DNA from: Chara braunii
Lineage: Eukaryota; Streptophyta; Charophyceae; Charales; Characeae
NCBI GenBank assembly: GCA_003427395.1
Contig: BFEA01000160.1
Coordinates: 2,117,879 to 2,156,308 of the forward strand
Direction of reading: 5' to 3'
Length of the DNA: 38,430 nucleotides
Below are positions 29,545 to 38,430 of this stretch, piece after piece. Position 1 is the stretch's first letter; the number at the start of each line of letters is the position of its first letter. The notes beneath the pieces were generated by a model, which searched no databases, had not been told where the DNA came from, and worked only from the letters and a program-made list of their open reading frames with translations. A program made the position numbers and the translations under genes.

Positions 29545-29575
<31 letters not shown>

Positions 29576-29578
29576 GTC

Positions 29579-29686
29579 AAACAGAGCTGCCCGGTAAACT
29601 GTAGGCAGAGAGGGAGAAGAGGACAACAAACAAGGGGCTGTGACAAACTGTTTCGTCGAGTTTCACCGCCTCATCAGGAGGCTGAA
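29579..29686 (-). repeat. Repeat E copy 3, hammerhead-like core intact, helix II damaged
   Basis: CTGATGAG (29677-29670) is intact, but helix II reads GGCGG against CGAC after a one-base loss. GAAACAGTTTGTC (29654-29642) is preserved. It is preceded by (TA)n (29515-29575) and followed by a (GT)n run. Confidence 0.7.
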
Positions 29687-29834
29687 ATATATGTTTGTGT
29701 GTGTGTGTGTTTATAGTATAGTATGTCATGACACGTTTGCCTGTGTCATGCATATCTCCAATGAAGGATCACCGCCGCAGCTTGTACTCCGTAACTGTGC
29801 AGGTATGGCATGCCTCAAGCGTGGTAGGACCGAC

Positions 29835-31545
29835 TTTTTTTTTTTTTTTTTGGGACAAATGCTCCAGTCTATTCGTGGGGAGCAGCACGTGCTGGGAACC
29901 GGGCCCAGCGTCCCATATAGAGTTACACAAGTCATTTGAGATACCGGGGCCATTACCCGGCTTCGGCTGAGAATCAATCTGAGAACTATTGAGAACTTTT
30001 CAAGAAATTCAAGAGAATTAAAAAGAGGTTGAAAAACTATGAATGACTACTGACCTCTTTTCAAATGCTCAGAACCCCTAGACTCGGAAACAAAACGCTC
30101 TAAAATTGTCCAACACTGTCTTATTCCCTGTCAGGCTCTCGCAGGCCTCACACTCCCACTCGGCTAGGTTACAGAGCAACACGACTCGCCCCAGCTCCAG
30201 CCAGCGTCATCCCAACAGCAACCCTTCGTTGTCCCTGGGAATGCCCACCCCAAAGAATCCCCAGATCTCTCTACCAGGCCTCACACTCCTGCAGTCAGCA
30301 GGTTACAGGGCAACACCCCAGCACCGGCCAGCGTAGTTCTGGATCGAACAACCGCAGATCCATGCATGTACCAGTATCAAACAGCCTAAAGCGAGTTGCT
30401 AGAAGTCCCCAGAATCCAAAACCATTCACTTTCTTTTTTTGAGAGCGCATACAGAAAAAAAATTGAGATACCGGGACTTCAACCCGGCTTTGTCTGAAGA
30501 ATAAGATCATGAGCAAGTACTAGCCTATTCGCTGAAGAGGAGTTTTAGAAGCGAAAATCGCCATCTCAAAGGTCCTATAAATGCTCAAAACCCTCAGAAT
30601 CCCTAGCAAATCCTTCAAAAACTCCAACACTGTCTTACTCCCTGCCGAGCTCTTCCAGGTCTCACAGCCCCACCCGCTCGGGTTACAGGGCAACACGACT
30701 CACCCCAGCTCCGACCNGCGTCGTCCCAGCAGTAACCCTTAGTTGTCCCTTGAAATGCCCACCCCAAAGCATTCCCATATCTCTCTACAAGGCCTCACAC
30801 TCCTGCATCTGCAAGTTATAGGGCAACACCCCAGTACCGGCCAGCATCGTTCTGGCATCAGACAGCCGCAGATCACTGAGTATAACAGTAATGAAGCCTC
30901 CTAAAATGAGTTGCTAGGGGTCCCCAGAGTCACAAATCATTCGTAAGACCACGTTTTTCTAAGATTTGATCACGGAAATATTCGGACCGAAAACCACCTA
31001 CCTTTAGCGACTATCAGCAGCTCAACCCTATCCGCCTCTCTCCTAGACCCCTAGGCCTCCCACCCCCAACTACTAGGTTACAGAGTGGCACGACCCACCC
31101 CAGAAATCCCCCCACCTGCTAGGTTATAGGGCAAAACGACCCGCCCCGTCTCCGACCAGCGTCGACTAAGTATCAGTTTGCCAATAGACACTAGAGTGCT
31201 TTCCACCCTCGACAACTCCCCAGATCTCTCTACCAGGTCTCATGTTCCCGTACCGCTCGGGTTACAGGGCAGCACGGCCAAACCCCAGCACCGACCAGCG
31301 TCGTTCTGACCTCATCCATTTGCAAACCACTGGGACCAAAGACATCAACAGATATCAGACAAGCCACCAATCGTCGCCATGACTGTAGTTCCGATCATCC
31401 ACTCTTTCAAGCACTGGCTGCAAACATCCAACAAAACCTTCTCAACCTTACTACAGCAAGACTTACTGCGGTAGAGTCGCCATCTCCACCGCTGTTGTAC
31501 CCTATTTCCGCCCTACTGGCTAGCCCCTTCGCCGTAGAGCGCATT
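29835..31545 (-). mobile_element. LINE-derived retroelement(s): C-D-D-hairpin-D-B tail
   Basis: Read on the minus strand: C module (31540-31440), D modules (31350-31040, 30950-30590), a damaged CCGGG hairpin (about 30497-30460), another D module (30360-30095), then the complete B tail with ACCGGGGCCATTACCCGGC (plus strand, 29943-29961), stem-loop 29891-29909 and poly(A) as T 29835-29851. It may be two truncated copies end to end. No ORF. Confidence 0.65.
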
Positions 31546-33295
31546 ATCTCCAACCATCACTGCAAGCACAATCCACTGCAACCAGCACCAAAATTATGAC
31601 GATTTTTCCAGTTGAAACCTAAAAAATCATAAACAATACAAAGAATACAGCTACACACGCAGGAATCATAACCTAAAAAAACAGTCAACACCTATTATTC
31701 TCATAGGGAGAGAGAGGACGGGAGAGAACTACTTCCTTCCCCATGGAAATTCCTGCGCCTATTCATGTCTCAGCTGGATGTAAAAGAGCTCACAAGAAAC
31801 GAAGAGGCTTACTCATCCTCCCCCCAAAAACAAGCTCCTATCCTTTCGCTGCCTCCGCTAGAAGGCGTCTGCTCACCTCCCAGCCCCGGTTCAGAAAAGC
31901 CCCCTAATTCACTCTTGCTCCCTCAGCAGCATGCAATACCCCCTAGAGCATGCCCCCGNAGAGTTGAAGATCCCCCTTCCCTCGTGTCCCACCCCCTCCA
32001 AGTGAAACACCTCTCGACCTCTCATCTTGCTGAAAACAACACGGCCCCTTGTCCTCCCTCCCAACCGTCGTGGCTGATCCGACCTAGATCAGTCTGGCCC
32101 AAAGGAGAACAAAACCCACAATACCACCCCTACCCTCTCAAGGATCACACCTCCCACCTTGTATAACCCTCGCAGGGAGGGGCTCCAACCCTGAATGAGA
32201 TAATTCAATCAGCACCTATGAGCCCAAATCCTACAATATCACAATTTGAGACTCGATTGTCACTAGTTTTTTGAAAATCCTTCAAACAAGTGACATCAAA
32301 TATCGAATTCAAAAAAGGAGCCCAAACTTATGCGCACAAATATGGAGAACTACGTCAGATTTAGAATTAGATCAAAGATGGACAAACGTAGGGCATCAAT
32401 TCCACTTTGAGAAAATCAATTTGTAACCCTTTGTAATTCAAAATTGAGTAATCGTTCATTGGGATCAGAGCAAAGACTCTGATTACAAATTTCATATTAG
32501 GAATCTTGCTCAAAGAATATTAATTTAAGATTAAGAATCCTGCTCAGAAAATACGAATTTCAGATTAGGGATCTTGCTCAAAATCAGAAAAAAAGAATTT
32601 CAGATTAGGGATCAATTACATCCAGAAAACACCTAAGATCAGAATCGGATTTTAAACAAAGCACAATCATAGAAACGAAATCATTCAAAAGCAACCTCTG
32701 AAAAAATTCCCCGGTCATGCCAGCATCAGAATGCATCATCATTAGAAAAATTCAGATCATGTTTTATGACAAAAAAATAAGCACTCAGTAGGGATTTTAA
32801 TCATTTTATAGGCTTGTAATCAGAAGGAAATTAACACCTCAATCATCAGTCTTGTCATTTAGGAAAAACAACGGACAATCGACATAATTCCTTACCAACC
32901 CTAATTCTGCCCCCCCCCCCACATGTCATGTTCTCTCTCTCTCCCAACCTCTTACCGGGGCAAATGGATAATTTCACGTTCTTCCTGGTCTCATTGCTAC
33001 CTAGCGACAAAGGGTTCATCCCCTTATGCAGACAACACACAGGCACACAAGACAGGCCGACGACAACAACCAACGGTCGACGAAGTGGAGGGGCAGAGAG
33101 GTACTGAGTTGTTGGATGACAAGGCACAACGGGCACACGGTGAAAACAAAATGATATAAGGCAACACAAAGGTTAGAGGGCACGGGGGAGGCGTGAGGGA
33201 AGACAACACAAGCACAAAAGGTAGAGAAAATACAACAACCAGCACACAAGGCAATCACCAAAACGAAAAAAAGTGAAAAAAATAAAACTGATGAT
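31546..33295. other. No recognised gene; short tandem array at 32480-32615
   Basis: An open frame at 31765-32166 (133 aa, Pro/Ser-rich) has no recognised domain, so I do not call it a gene. Around 32480-32615 a ~35-45-bp unit 'aatttcagattagggatcttgctcaaa' repeats three to four times with changes. The remainder is AT-rich with a CT/C tract near 32910. Confidence 0.45.
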
Positions 33296-33345
33296 GACAA
33301 GATTGTTTCGTCGGAGTTGCACCGACTCATCATGAGGCAGGGGTC
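33296..33345 (-). ncRNA. Repeat E copy 4 (partial) with hammerhead-like core
   Basis: ATGATGAG replaces CTGATGAG (33333-33326); helix II GTCGG/CCGAC is intact with loop TGCAACT. GAA is followed by ACAATCTTGT, where helix III can extend to ACAA/TTGT, and C (33296). The sequence outside the core differs from other copies, yet helix II and III pairing is kept, which supports a structural constraint. The C3 change should impair cleavage. Confidence 0.5.
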
Positions 33346-33367
33346 AGGTGACATATTATAAAAAACT

Positions 33368-33438
33368 GAATCACTATGATCACGCCAGTCTGGTTGCTCA
33401 TCCTGGGCAAGCAGGAGATAAAATGATCATAGTGATTC
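33368..33438. repeat. Perfect 15-bp inverted repeat
   Basis: GAATCACTATGATCA (33368-33382) mirrors TGATCATAGTGATTC (33424-33438) around 41 nt. It lies just beyond repeat E copy 4. Confidence 0.8.
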
Positions 33439-33681
33439 AAAGCCGCACAGGAGAAGTGTGAGACTATTTAAAGTACCCAGGACTATCCTACACAACCTTG
33501 ACCTAGGAAGTGATTCTATGGGTTTTATGGTGGCAATGATGCACCTTGGCTATGGAAAATGTGATGGTCGATGGGGAAGAGAGGGAAGAATACCTCAACA
33601 ACAGCTCCAACTGGGGCTGTCCCAGCAATGGGCAGTAAGAAAACAAACGCTAGACTCTCTTCACCAATCTAAGGATATCCC

Positions 33682-33832
33682 TTTTTTTTTGGGAGGGGGG
33701 GGAGGAACTTTGTACTCGGGGAAGCCCACTTCACGAGGTGATAAGAGCAGCCCCATTAAGTGGGTCCCAACGTTTGAAGGCTCCATCTATTGGTGGGGAG
33801 CTGCACCTGCTGGAAATCGGTTTCAACATCCA
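33682..33832 (-). mobile_element. Diverged A-type LINE tail
   Basis: Poly(A) as T 33682-33690, 'gataagagcagcccc', 'ggctccatctattggtggggagctgcacctgctggaaatcgg'. The right stem arm has decayed (TTTCAAC). Confidence 0.6.
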
Positions 33833-34251
33833 TGTACAATAATATGATATGTGAGGAGGTTGTATTGTATGTTTGTATATGCGGGAGGCATTGATTACTT
33901 CCTACAAGGAGGGAGGGATTGACCTCCTGCCCATGTAACCGAAACCCTAACGAAAAACATTTTCATCCAGCATCTGGGAAAATGTTTCAAAATTCCCCCA
34001 GCTCAACACTTGAAACCCGAAGTGGCCGACCTTTCACCTGGGGAACGATCTACACCACCTCTTTATCATTGATTGACGGCCGAGCAACCACTGATGATTG
34101 ACATAGATGTAGTCTAACCCACTCCCACCCGGTGGCGAACAGAGAGGTGCAAAGGATGAATGATGAGAGACTCCACACAAAAAAGAGGGGGGAAGCAAAA
34201 CACACATTCAAGTTCAAACCTCTAGCCACCATCCTCATAAAATCCCTAACC

Positions 34252-35064
34252 CTATCCCATCGTGCTGATGTTGTCATTGTTGTTGTTGTGGTTGGCTTCA
34301 GACCCCTTGTTTTCTCCTGCTGTAAGCAATATGTTGTCGCAACCACCAGCATGGGTGTTGCCGTCATTGTTGTTATCGTTGTTATTGTTGTTGTTGTTAT
34401 TGATGTTGTTGTCACTTCTGTTGTTTGTTGTTGTTGTTGCCTCTGTTGTCGTCGCTACTACCAGCACCACTGTTGGTGTTGTGATGATGAGAGCGTTTGT
34501 CATAGGAGATAGTGTAGTCGTTATCATCATTATAGTTGCGGCTGTCGTCGTTGTTGATGTTAATTTTGTAGTTGTTGATGATACTGTTGTTGTTGTTGTA
34601 GGTATTGTTGTTACTGTTGTTGCCGTTGATGCCTTCGTAGCTGCACGCGCCTCTGTCGTATGGCCTTCCTCAAGTGGTGGTTGTCGATCCCCCGAGTTGC
34701 GCATCTGACCGCACTCATTAAATTGCATCAGCGCTCTCGCCTCCCAAGCCTCTCATAGATCCCGCCCTTTCTTGAAGATGTCATAGCAACGCTGCATCAG
34801 AGTTTCCGCTTGCCGCCAATCGATGAATTCATTCAGTTGAGGAGCCGACCCCTCCTCTAATTCCTAGATGACGTCCAACATACTCTGCATCGTGTCCTCC
34901 CTCCATGGAATCAGCACAACCGCCCCCCCTTCGACCGCATGCCAATCCCTTCCCCTCGCGGACAGAGCCTCGGAGTCCACGATACTTCGCAAGCGAGTGC
35001 AACCCTTTTGAATGGCCGACAACCACTCATCCGCACCCTGTTGTAATTCAGTTATTGAAGTCAT
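34252..35064 (-). pseudogene. Pseudogene paralogous to the Asn-rich protein gene
   Basis: From ATG at 35064 (MTSITELQQGADEWL...) the frame matches the 7662-8579 protein in order: LQ..AD.WL, GG..L..W.ED..QS.L..I, EEG..P...EFIDW, RCYD...KG..L, then a C-terminal (TTG)n-derived region read in this frame as Thr/Ala-rich. Two in-frame stops, TAG at 34866-34864 and TGA near 34753, break it without a frameshift, so it is recently dead. The shared N-terminal domain across two loci 26 kb apart shows a real family. I cannot name the domain. Confidence 0.65.
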
Positions 35065-35387
35065 CTCCCCTTTTTGTAGAACGCGCCGTCAGATCAATGC
35101 AGAAAAAAAAAAAAAAAAACACTCCCACGTGTCGTCTTCCGATATGCTAGGTGGAAAGTGCACCGTCGTCTGGTCAAAACAACCAGACGAGTAGTAGGAT
35201 AACCAGGAGCATCTATGGCAAACGATGCCATTGCCCTAGTCTACGGAGTGCAGCCGGGCCTCGCCGGCTGGTCCGCAACGCAGGTTAGCACTAGGCGCTA
35301 GGCACGTTCCCGAGTCCAGCCCCCTACCTAAGGACGCATTGTTGCAGAACGCTCCCCCCCCCCCCCCTCTCAAAAGAGTGACCCGCT
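35065..35387. other. No recognised gene; one small hairpin
   Basis: CGTCTGGT (35167-35174) pairs with ACCAGACG (35182-35189) over a 7-nt loop. An A18 run at 35103-35120 and a C14 run near 35355 are present. Confidence 0.45.
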
Positions 35388-35640
35388 CTAAGGACAATCA
35401 AGAACTTCGGCCAAGAATGGCTGGGCGGAGACTGGGGGGGATGGGTAGCCGAGGTGTCATGGTCTGGACCATGGGAAAACCAGAATCAAATAGAGGACGA
35501 ACCTATAGGAGTGAAGTCCCCTCGGTACTATCGTCTGGTTTTTAAGGACTGGACTACAATTAGCCGGGACGTCTCCCTACGACCGACAAAAGACTTTGCT
35601 GACCCCTTTCCGCCCCACCACCGATCGTTGCAAATATGGC
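35388..35640 (+). pseudogene. LINE-c ORF2, C-terminal fragment
   Basis: The frame reads IKNFGQEWLGGDWGGWVAEV ... SPRYYRLVFKDWTTISRDVSLRP, matching IQEFSTSWLGGPDGGRIGKV ... DYCLILKDWTRVDAAIPLKP of LINE-b (22890-23095) and the equivalent of LINE-a. Upstream LINE sequence is absent, so this is a 5'-truncated copy. Confidence 0.75.
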
Positions 35641-37166
35641 TGGGATCCACGAGCTCAAGGTTGGCCGATGTCAGATTGACGCTGGTCGGAGGCGCTGCCC
35701 TGTAACCTGAGTTTTGTGGGGGTTTGAGGCCTGGTAGAGAGCTCTGGGGAATTGTCGAGGGTGGAAGGCAATCCAGTGGCGAACCACAAGCTGCTACAAA
35801 GACGACGCGGGCCGAAGCTGGGGTGGGTCGCGCCGCCTTGTAACCCAGCAGTTGAGGGCATGAGGCCTGGTAGAGCTTGGTATCGAGGATAGGTGGGTTG
35901 ATGCAACTGTAGGATGGTCGGTTGAATAGCACTAGGGTAACGTGGTTTTAATTATATCGGGTTCCAAATTATCCTAATTGATTATCAATTTTCACAAACA
36001 ATTTTGTTGTTCTCGGTTGCTTTTGGTGGTCTTGAGAATGCTTTAGGATTCTGGGTACTTGCAATTCACTTTAGGCTTATTTGATGCTGTTACATTTATG
36101 GATTTGCGGTTTTTCGAGGCCAGAACGACGCTGGCCGGTGTTGGGGAGTTGCCCTATAACCTGTTGATAGCAGGAGCGTGAGGCCTGGTAGAGAGATCTG
36201 GGGATGCCTTGGGGCGGGCATTCCAAGGGAAAACCAAGGGTTGCTGTTGGACGGCGCTGGCCGGAGCCGGGGTAAGTCGTGTTGCTCTGTAACCTAGCAG
36301 GGTGGGGGCATGAGGCCGAGGAGAGCTTGACAGGGAATAAGACAACGTTAGAGAATTTTAGAGGGTTTTGTTAGGGATTGCAGGGGTTCTGAGCATTCCA
36401 AGGATTTATGTGGCTCTCCTTTTTTACTTAGTAATTGCTATTTGAGTAGCCTAGCAATTGGTCAACGGTTATCCATGTTTTTCCTAAATTTTCCTGAACT
36501 TTCTTTAATAGTTCTAAACAAAAAAAGAAGATGAATGATGGGATTTACAGCTATGGTGCTGATTGGTGGCTTCACTGGTATTTGCCTTAGTCTTGAGTCC
36601 CAGTGACTTGCGAATAGACGAGGCTAGAATGACGTCGGTCGGTCTTGGGGCTTGGTTGCGCTGCCCTGTAACTCAAGCTGTACGAGGGCATGAGACCTGG
36701 TAGAGAGATTTGGGAAGTTGTCGAGGGTGGAAGGCACTCTAGTGTCTTTTGGTGAGTTAGTGCCTAGTCGATGCTGGCTGGAGTCGGGGCGGGTCGCTTT
36801 GCCCTGTGGCCTAGTAGGTGGGGGGTTTCTGGGGTGCGTCATGCCACTCTGTAACCTAGCGGTTGGGGGCATGAGGCCTGGTAGAGATTGGGCATCAGGA
36901 TATAGGGGTGAGGCAGGTAGAGTTGGGCTGCTGAAAGACCCTAAGGCAGGTGTTTTTTTCATTCTGAATGCTCCTTTGGTCGAAACTTTGGGGGATAACG
37001 AATTTTTTAGTGTTCATGTGTAGATTACACAATTGTCTTTCTTAGCCAAAGCCGGGTAATGGCCCCGGTATCTCAAGGATTCTCCATTCTGAATGCTCCT
37101 TTGGGCCTGGTTCCTAACACGTGCTACTCCCCACGGATAGATTGAAGCACGTTCCCTGCCCNCCCC

Positions 37167-37197
<31 letters not shown>
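35388..37197 (+). mobile_element. LINE-c: ORF2 3' end, D modules, B tail, poly(A)
   Basis: 35388-35640 encodes the last ~80 residues of a LINE ORF2 (below). D modules follow at about 35670-35930, 36115-36420 and 36600-36930, then the B tail: GCCGGGTAATGGCCCCGGT (37051-37069), a damaged stem-loop, 'gctactccccacggatagattgaagc', and a C tract with one N running into A10 (37188-37197). It links D and B modules to an ORF2 and so explains the free-standing D/B copies elsewhere. Confidence 0.75.
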
Positions 37198-37336
37198 GAC
37201 TTAGAGGTACCGCTTTCCAGCACAATGGTTTCTTTGATTGGATCATGCTATATATATATCAGAGTTCTAGAAAAACAAAAGTTACGTTTTTATTATGGAC
37301 TTGTAGAACGTTATATACATATATATATATATATAT

Positions 37337-38324
37337 CATGGCTACGATCCGAACGTCCGGACCACCGTCCAGACGGTCCGGATTCAGTCCGGACTCCAGA
37401 TGTCCGGTCTGGAAGGTCCGGATCTGCCAAATTTCGAGGAAAAAAAAAAAAAAAAAAAACGGTCCAGAACCCTTCCCCATTGAGGAGACAAGCCCCCAAA
37501 ATTGTTTTGGGATTTTTTCAGGCCCGTTTATGCTTTTTTGAGGGGTCCGGACATGCTCTCTCTGTGTAGCGTTGTGTTCAGGTTCGGTGACCGAACCTGA
37601 ACGTTCGGAACCGAACGCGAACGAGCGCCGAAACTCTCCGAACGCGAACATAAAAATATTAAAAAACAAAAACAAAAAAAGTTTTTCCAAAAAATCTGAA
37701 AACAATATATGTTATGTAAAATAATAATACAAACAACTTTTGCCTTGGAGGTATGGTCAAATTCGTAACCAAACTCGATTTAAAAATAAAAACCCAAAAA
37801 AAAAAGTTTTTTTTTTTTTTTTTTTTTTTGAATATGTTCGGCCGAACGAACGTCAGCCGAACACGTTCACGTGACGTTCGGCCGAACACCCGAACATGTT
37901 TGGACGTTCGGAAAAGCTCCGAACATGTTCAGTGTGCTACACAGCTCTCTCTATGTAATAATTTATTAGACAACCCCAATTCTTTAATTATTAATAATTC
38001 ATTACCTTTTATTAGTTTTTGAAGGTTTTTTTTAAGCTTTTTTATCGTTTTTGACTTTTAACTCAAGTTTGGTTTGCAATTCTGACATGACTCCAAGGCA
38101 AAAGTGGATTGCATTGCTATTCTGCATAACATACTTTTTTTTCAGATTTGTTTTTTTTTTTAACGGTCCGGACATTTTCGGACCTGTCCAGGCATCCGGA
38201 CCGTTCGGATCCCCCATGTCTGGAGGTCCGGAAAATGTCCGGAATTCCGGACGTTCGGAAACTACCGGACACGGGTCCGGTTCCATGTCTGGAAATGTCC
38301 GGGTCCGGGTCCGGCGTAGCCATG
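37337..38324. mobile_element. TIR element (988 bp) with TCCGGA-rich ends
   Basis: CATGGCTACG (37337-37346) is mirrored by CGTAGCCATG (38315-38324), and both flanks are ATATAT, consistent with a target duplication in a (TA)n site. About 110-150 bp at each end are packed with GTCCGGA/TCCGGAC motifs in both orientations, looking like subterminal transposase-binding repeats. The interior is AT-rich with A and T runs, no ORF, and holds a nested MITE. The superfamily is uncertain. Confidence 0.7.
37563..37943. mobile_element. hAT-like MITE (381 bp) nested in the TIR element
   Basis: It is flanked by a perfect 8-bp duplication GCTCTCTC (37555-37562 and 37944-37951). Termini are TGTGTAGC and GCTACACA (perfect 8-bp TIR, weaker similarity to ~25 bp). 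Many GTTCGG/CCGAAC motifs crowd both ends. An 8-bp duplication with short TIRs is the hAT signature, though the TIR lacks the common CAGGG start. Noncoding. Confidence 0.78.
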
Positions 38325-38335
38325 ATATATTTATA

Positions 38336-38399
38336 GCCCCTCGTTTGTTGTCCTCTTCTCTCTCTCTGCCTACGGTTTACTGGGCAGTTCTGTTTGTGA

Positions 38400-38402
<3 letters not shown>
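38336..38402 (+). repeat. Repeat E copy 5, lacking the hammerhead part
   Basis: It starts at AGCCCCTCG, 2 nt downstream of the predicted cleavage position in other copies (GTC^ACAGCCCC), and runs to 'tgtttgtgacga' followed by (TA)n to the window end. It is in opposite orientation to the plus-strand listing of copies 1-3. Confidence 0.7.

Positions 38403-38430
<28 letters not shown>

Noticed and set aside
31765-32166. 133-aa open frame as a gene
   Set aside because: Pro/Ser-rich, contains an ambiguous base, no homologous block elsewhere in the window and no recognised motif.
34262-34708. Valine/leucine-rich 'membrane protein' frames opposite the pseudogene (also 7551-8438)
   Set aside because: They are the TTG repeat read as GTT or CTT-type codons on the other strand; the paralogous protein lies on the minus strand.
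1-38430. CRISPR array, bacterial operon or prophage
   Set aside because: Repeats lack regular spacers, and the coding content is eukaryotic retroelements.

Overview
The window is nuclear DNA of a large, repeat-rich eukaryotic genome. It has no bacterial-style operons, and nearly every interpretable block is a transposable element, a decayed remnant of one, or a microsatellite. The LINEs have the plant L1 layout: apurinic endonuclease, reverse transcriptase, and a C-terminal C-x2-C...H...C zinc-knuckle domain. With Tourist/Harbinger-like and hAT-like miniature elements and tRNA-derived SINEs, this points to the green lineage. A charophyte such as Chara is my guess, not a demonstrated assignment. 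No intact housekeeping gene was recognised.

Layout. 1-2.3 kb: tandem and inverted repeats. 2.3-7.4 kb: a 5'-truncated, broken LINE (LINE-a), which ends in a hairpin-bearing tail and poly(A). 7.6-8.6 kb, minus strand: an open reading frame with an Asn-rich C-terminus (305 aa). 8.9-11.2 kb: LINE tails and tRNA-derived SINEs, with two Nextera mate-pair junction adapters left in the assembly. 11.2-13.9 kb: a partial second copy of the Asn-rich gene, a gap, a near-perfect 51-bp foldback, and a Harbinger-like element carrying a nested noncoding retroelement with an 18-bp target duplication. 14-16 kb: unrecognised DNA with two assembly duplications around single Ns. 16.1-23.5 kb: a nearly full-length but inactivated LINE (LINE-b) with tandem 5' monomers, ORF1 and ORF2. 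23.7-31.5 kb: modular LINE 3'UTR pieces, SINEs, a foldback MITE, and (TA)n arrays carrying a ~110-bp repeat with a hammerhead-ribozyme-like core. 31.5-35.1 kb: unrecognised DNA, another hammerhead-like copy, and a pseudogene paralogous to the Asn-rich gene. 35.4-37.2 kb: the 3' end of a third LINE (LINE-c). 37.3-38.3 kb: a TIR element with a hAT-like MITE nested in it.

The main unifying reading is that most small dispersed repeats here are 5'-truncated 3' ends of one LINE family. They share a terminal stem-loop whose stem covaries between two subfamilies (GCTGGA/TCCAGC versus GCTGGG/CCCAGC). The second theme is a Penelope-like, hammerhead-like repeat tied to (TA)n microsatellites.
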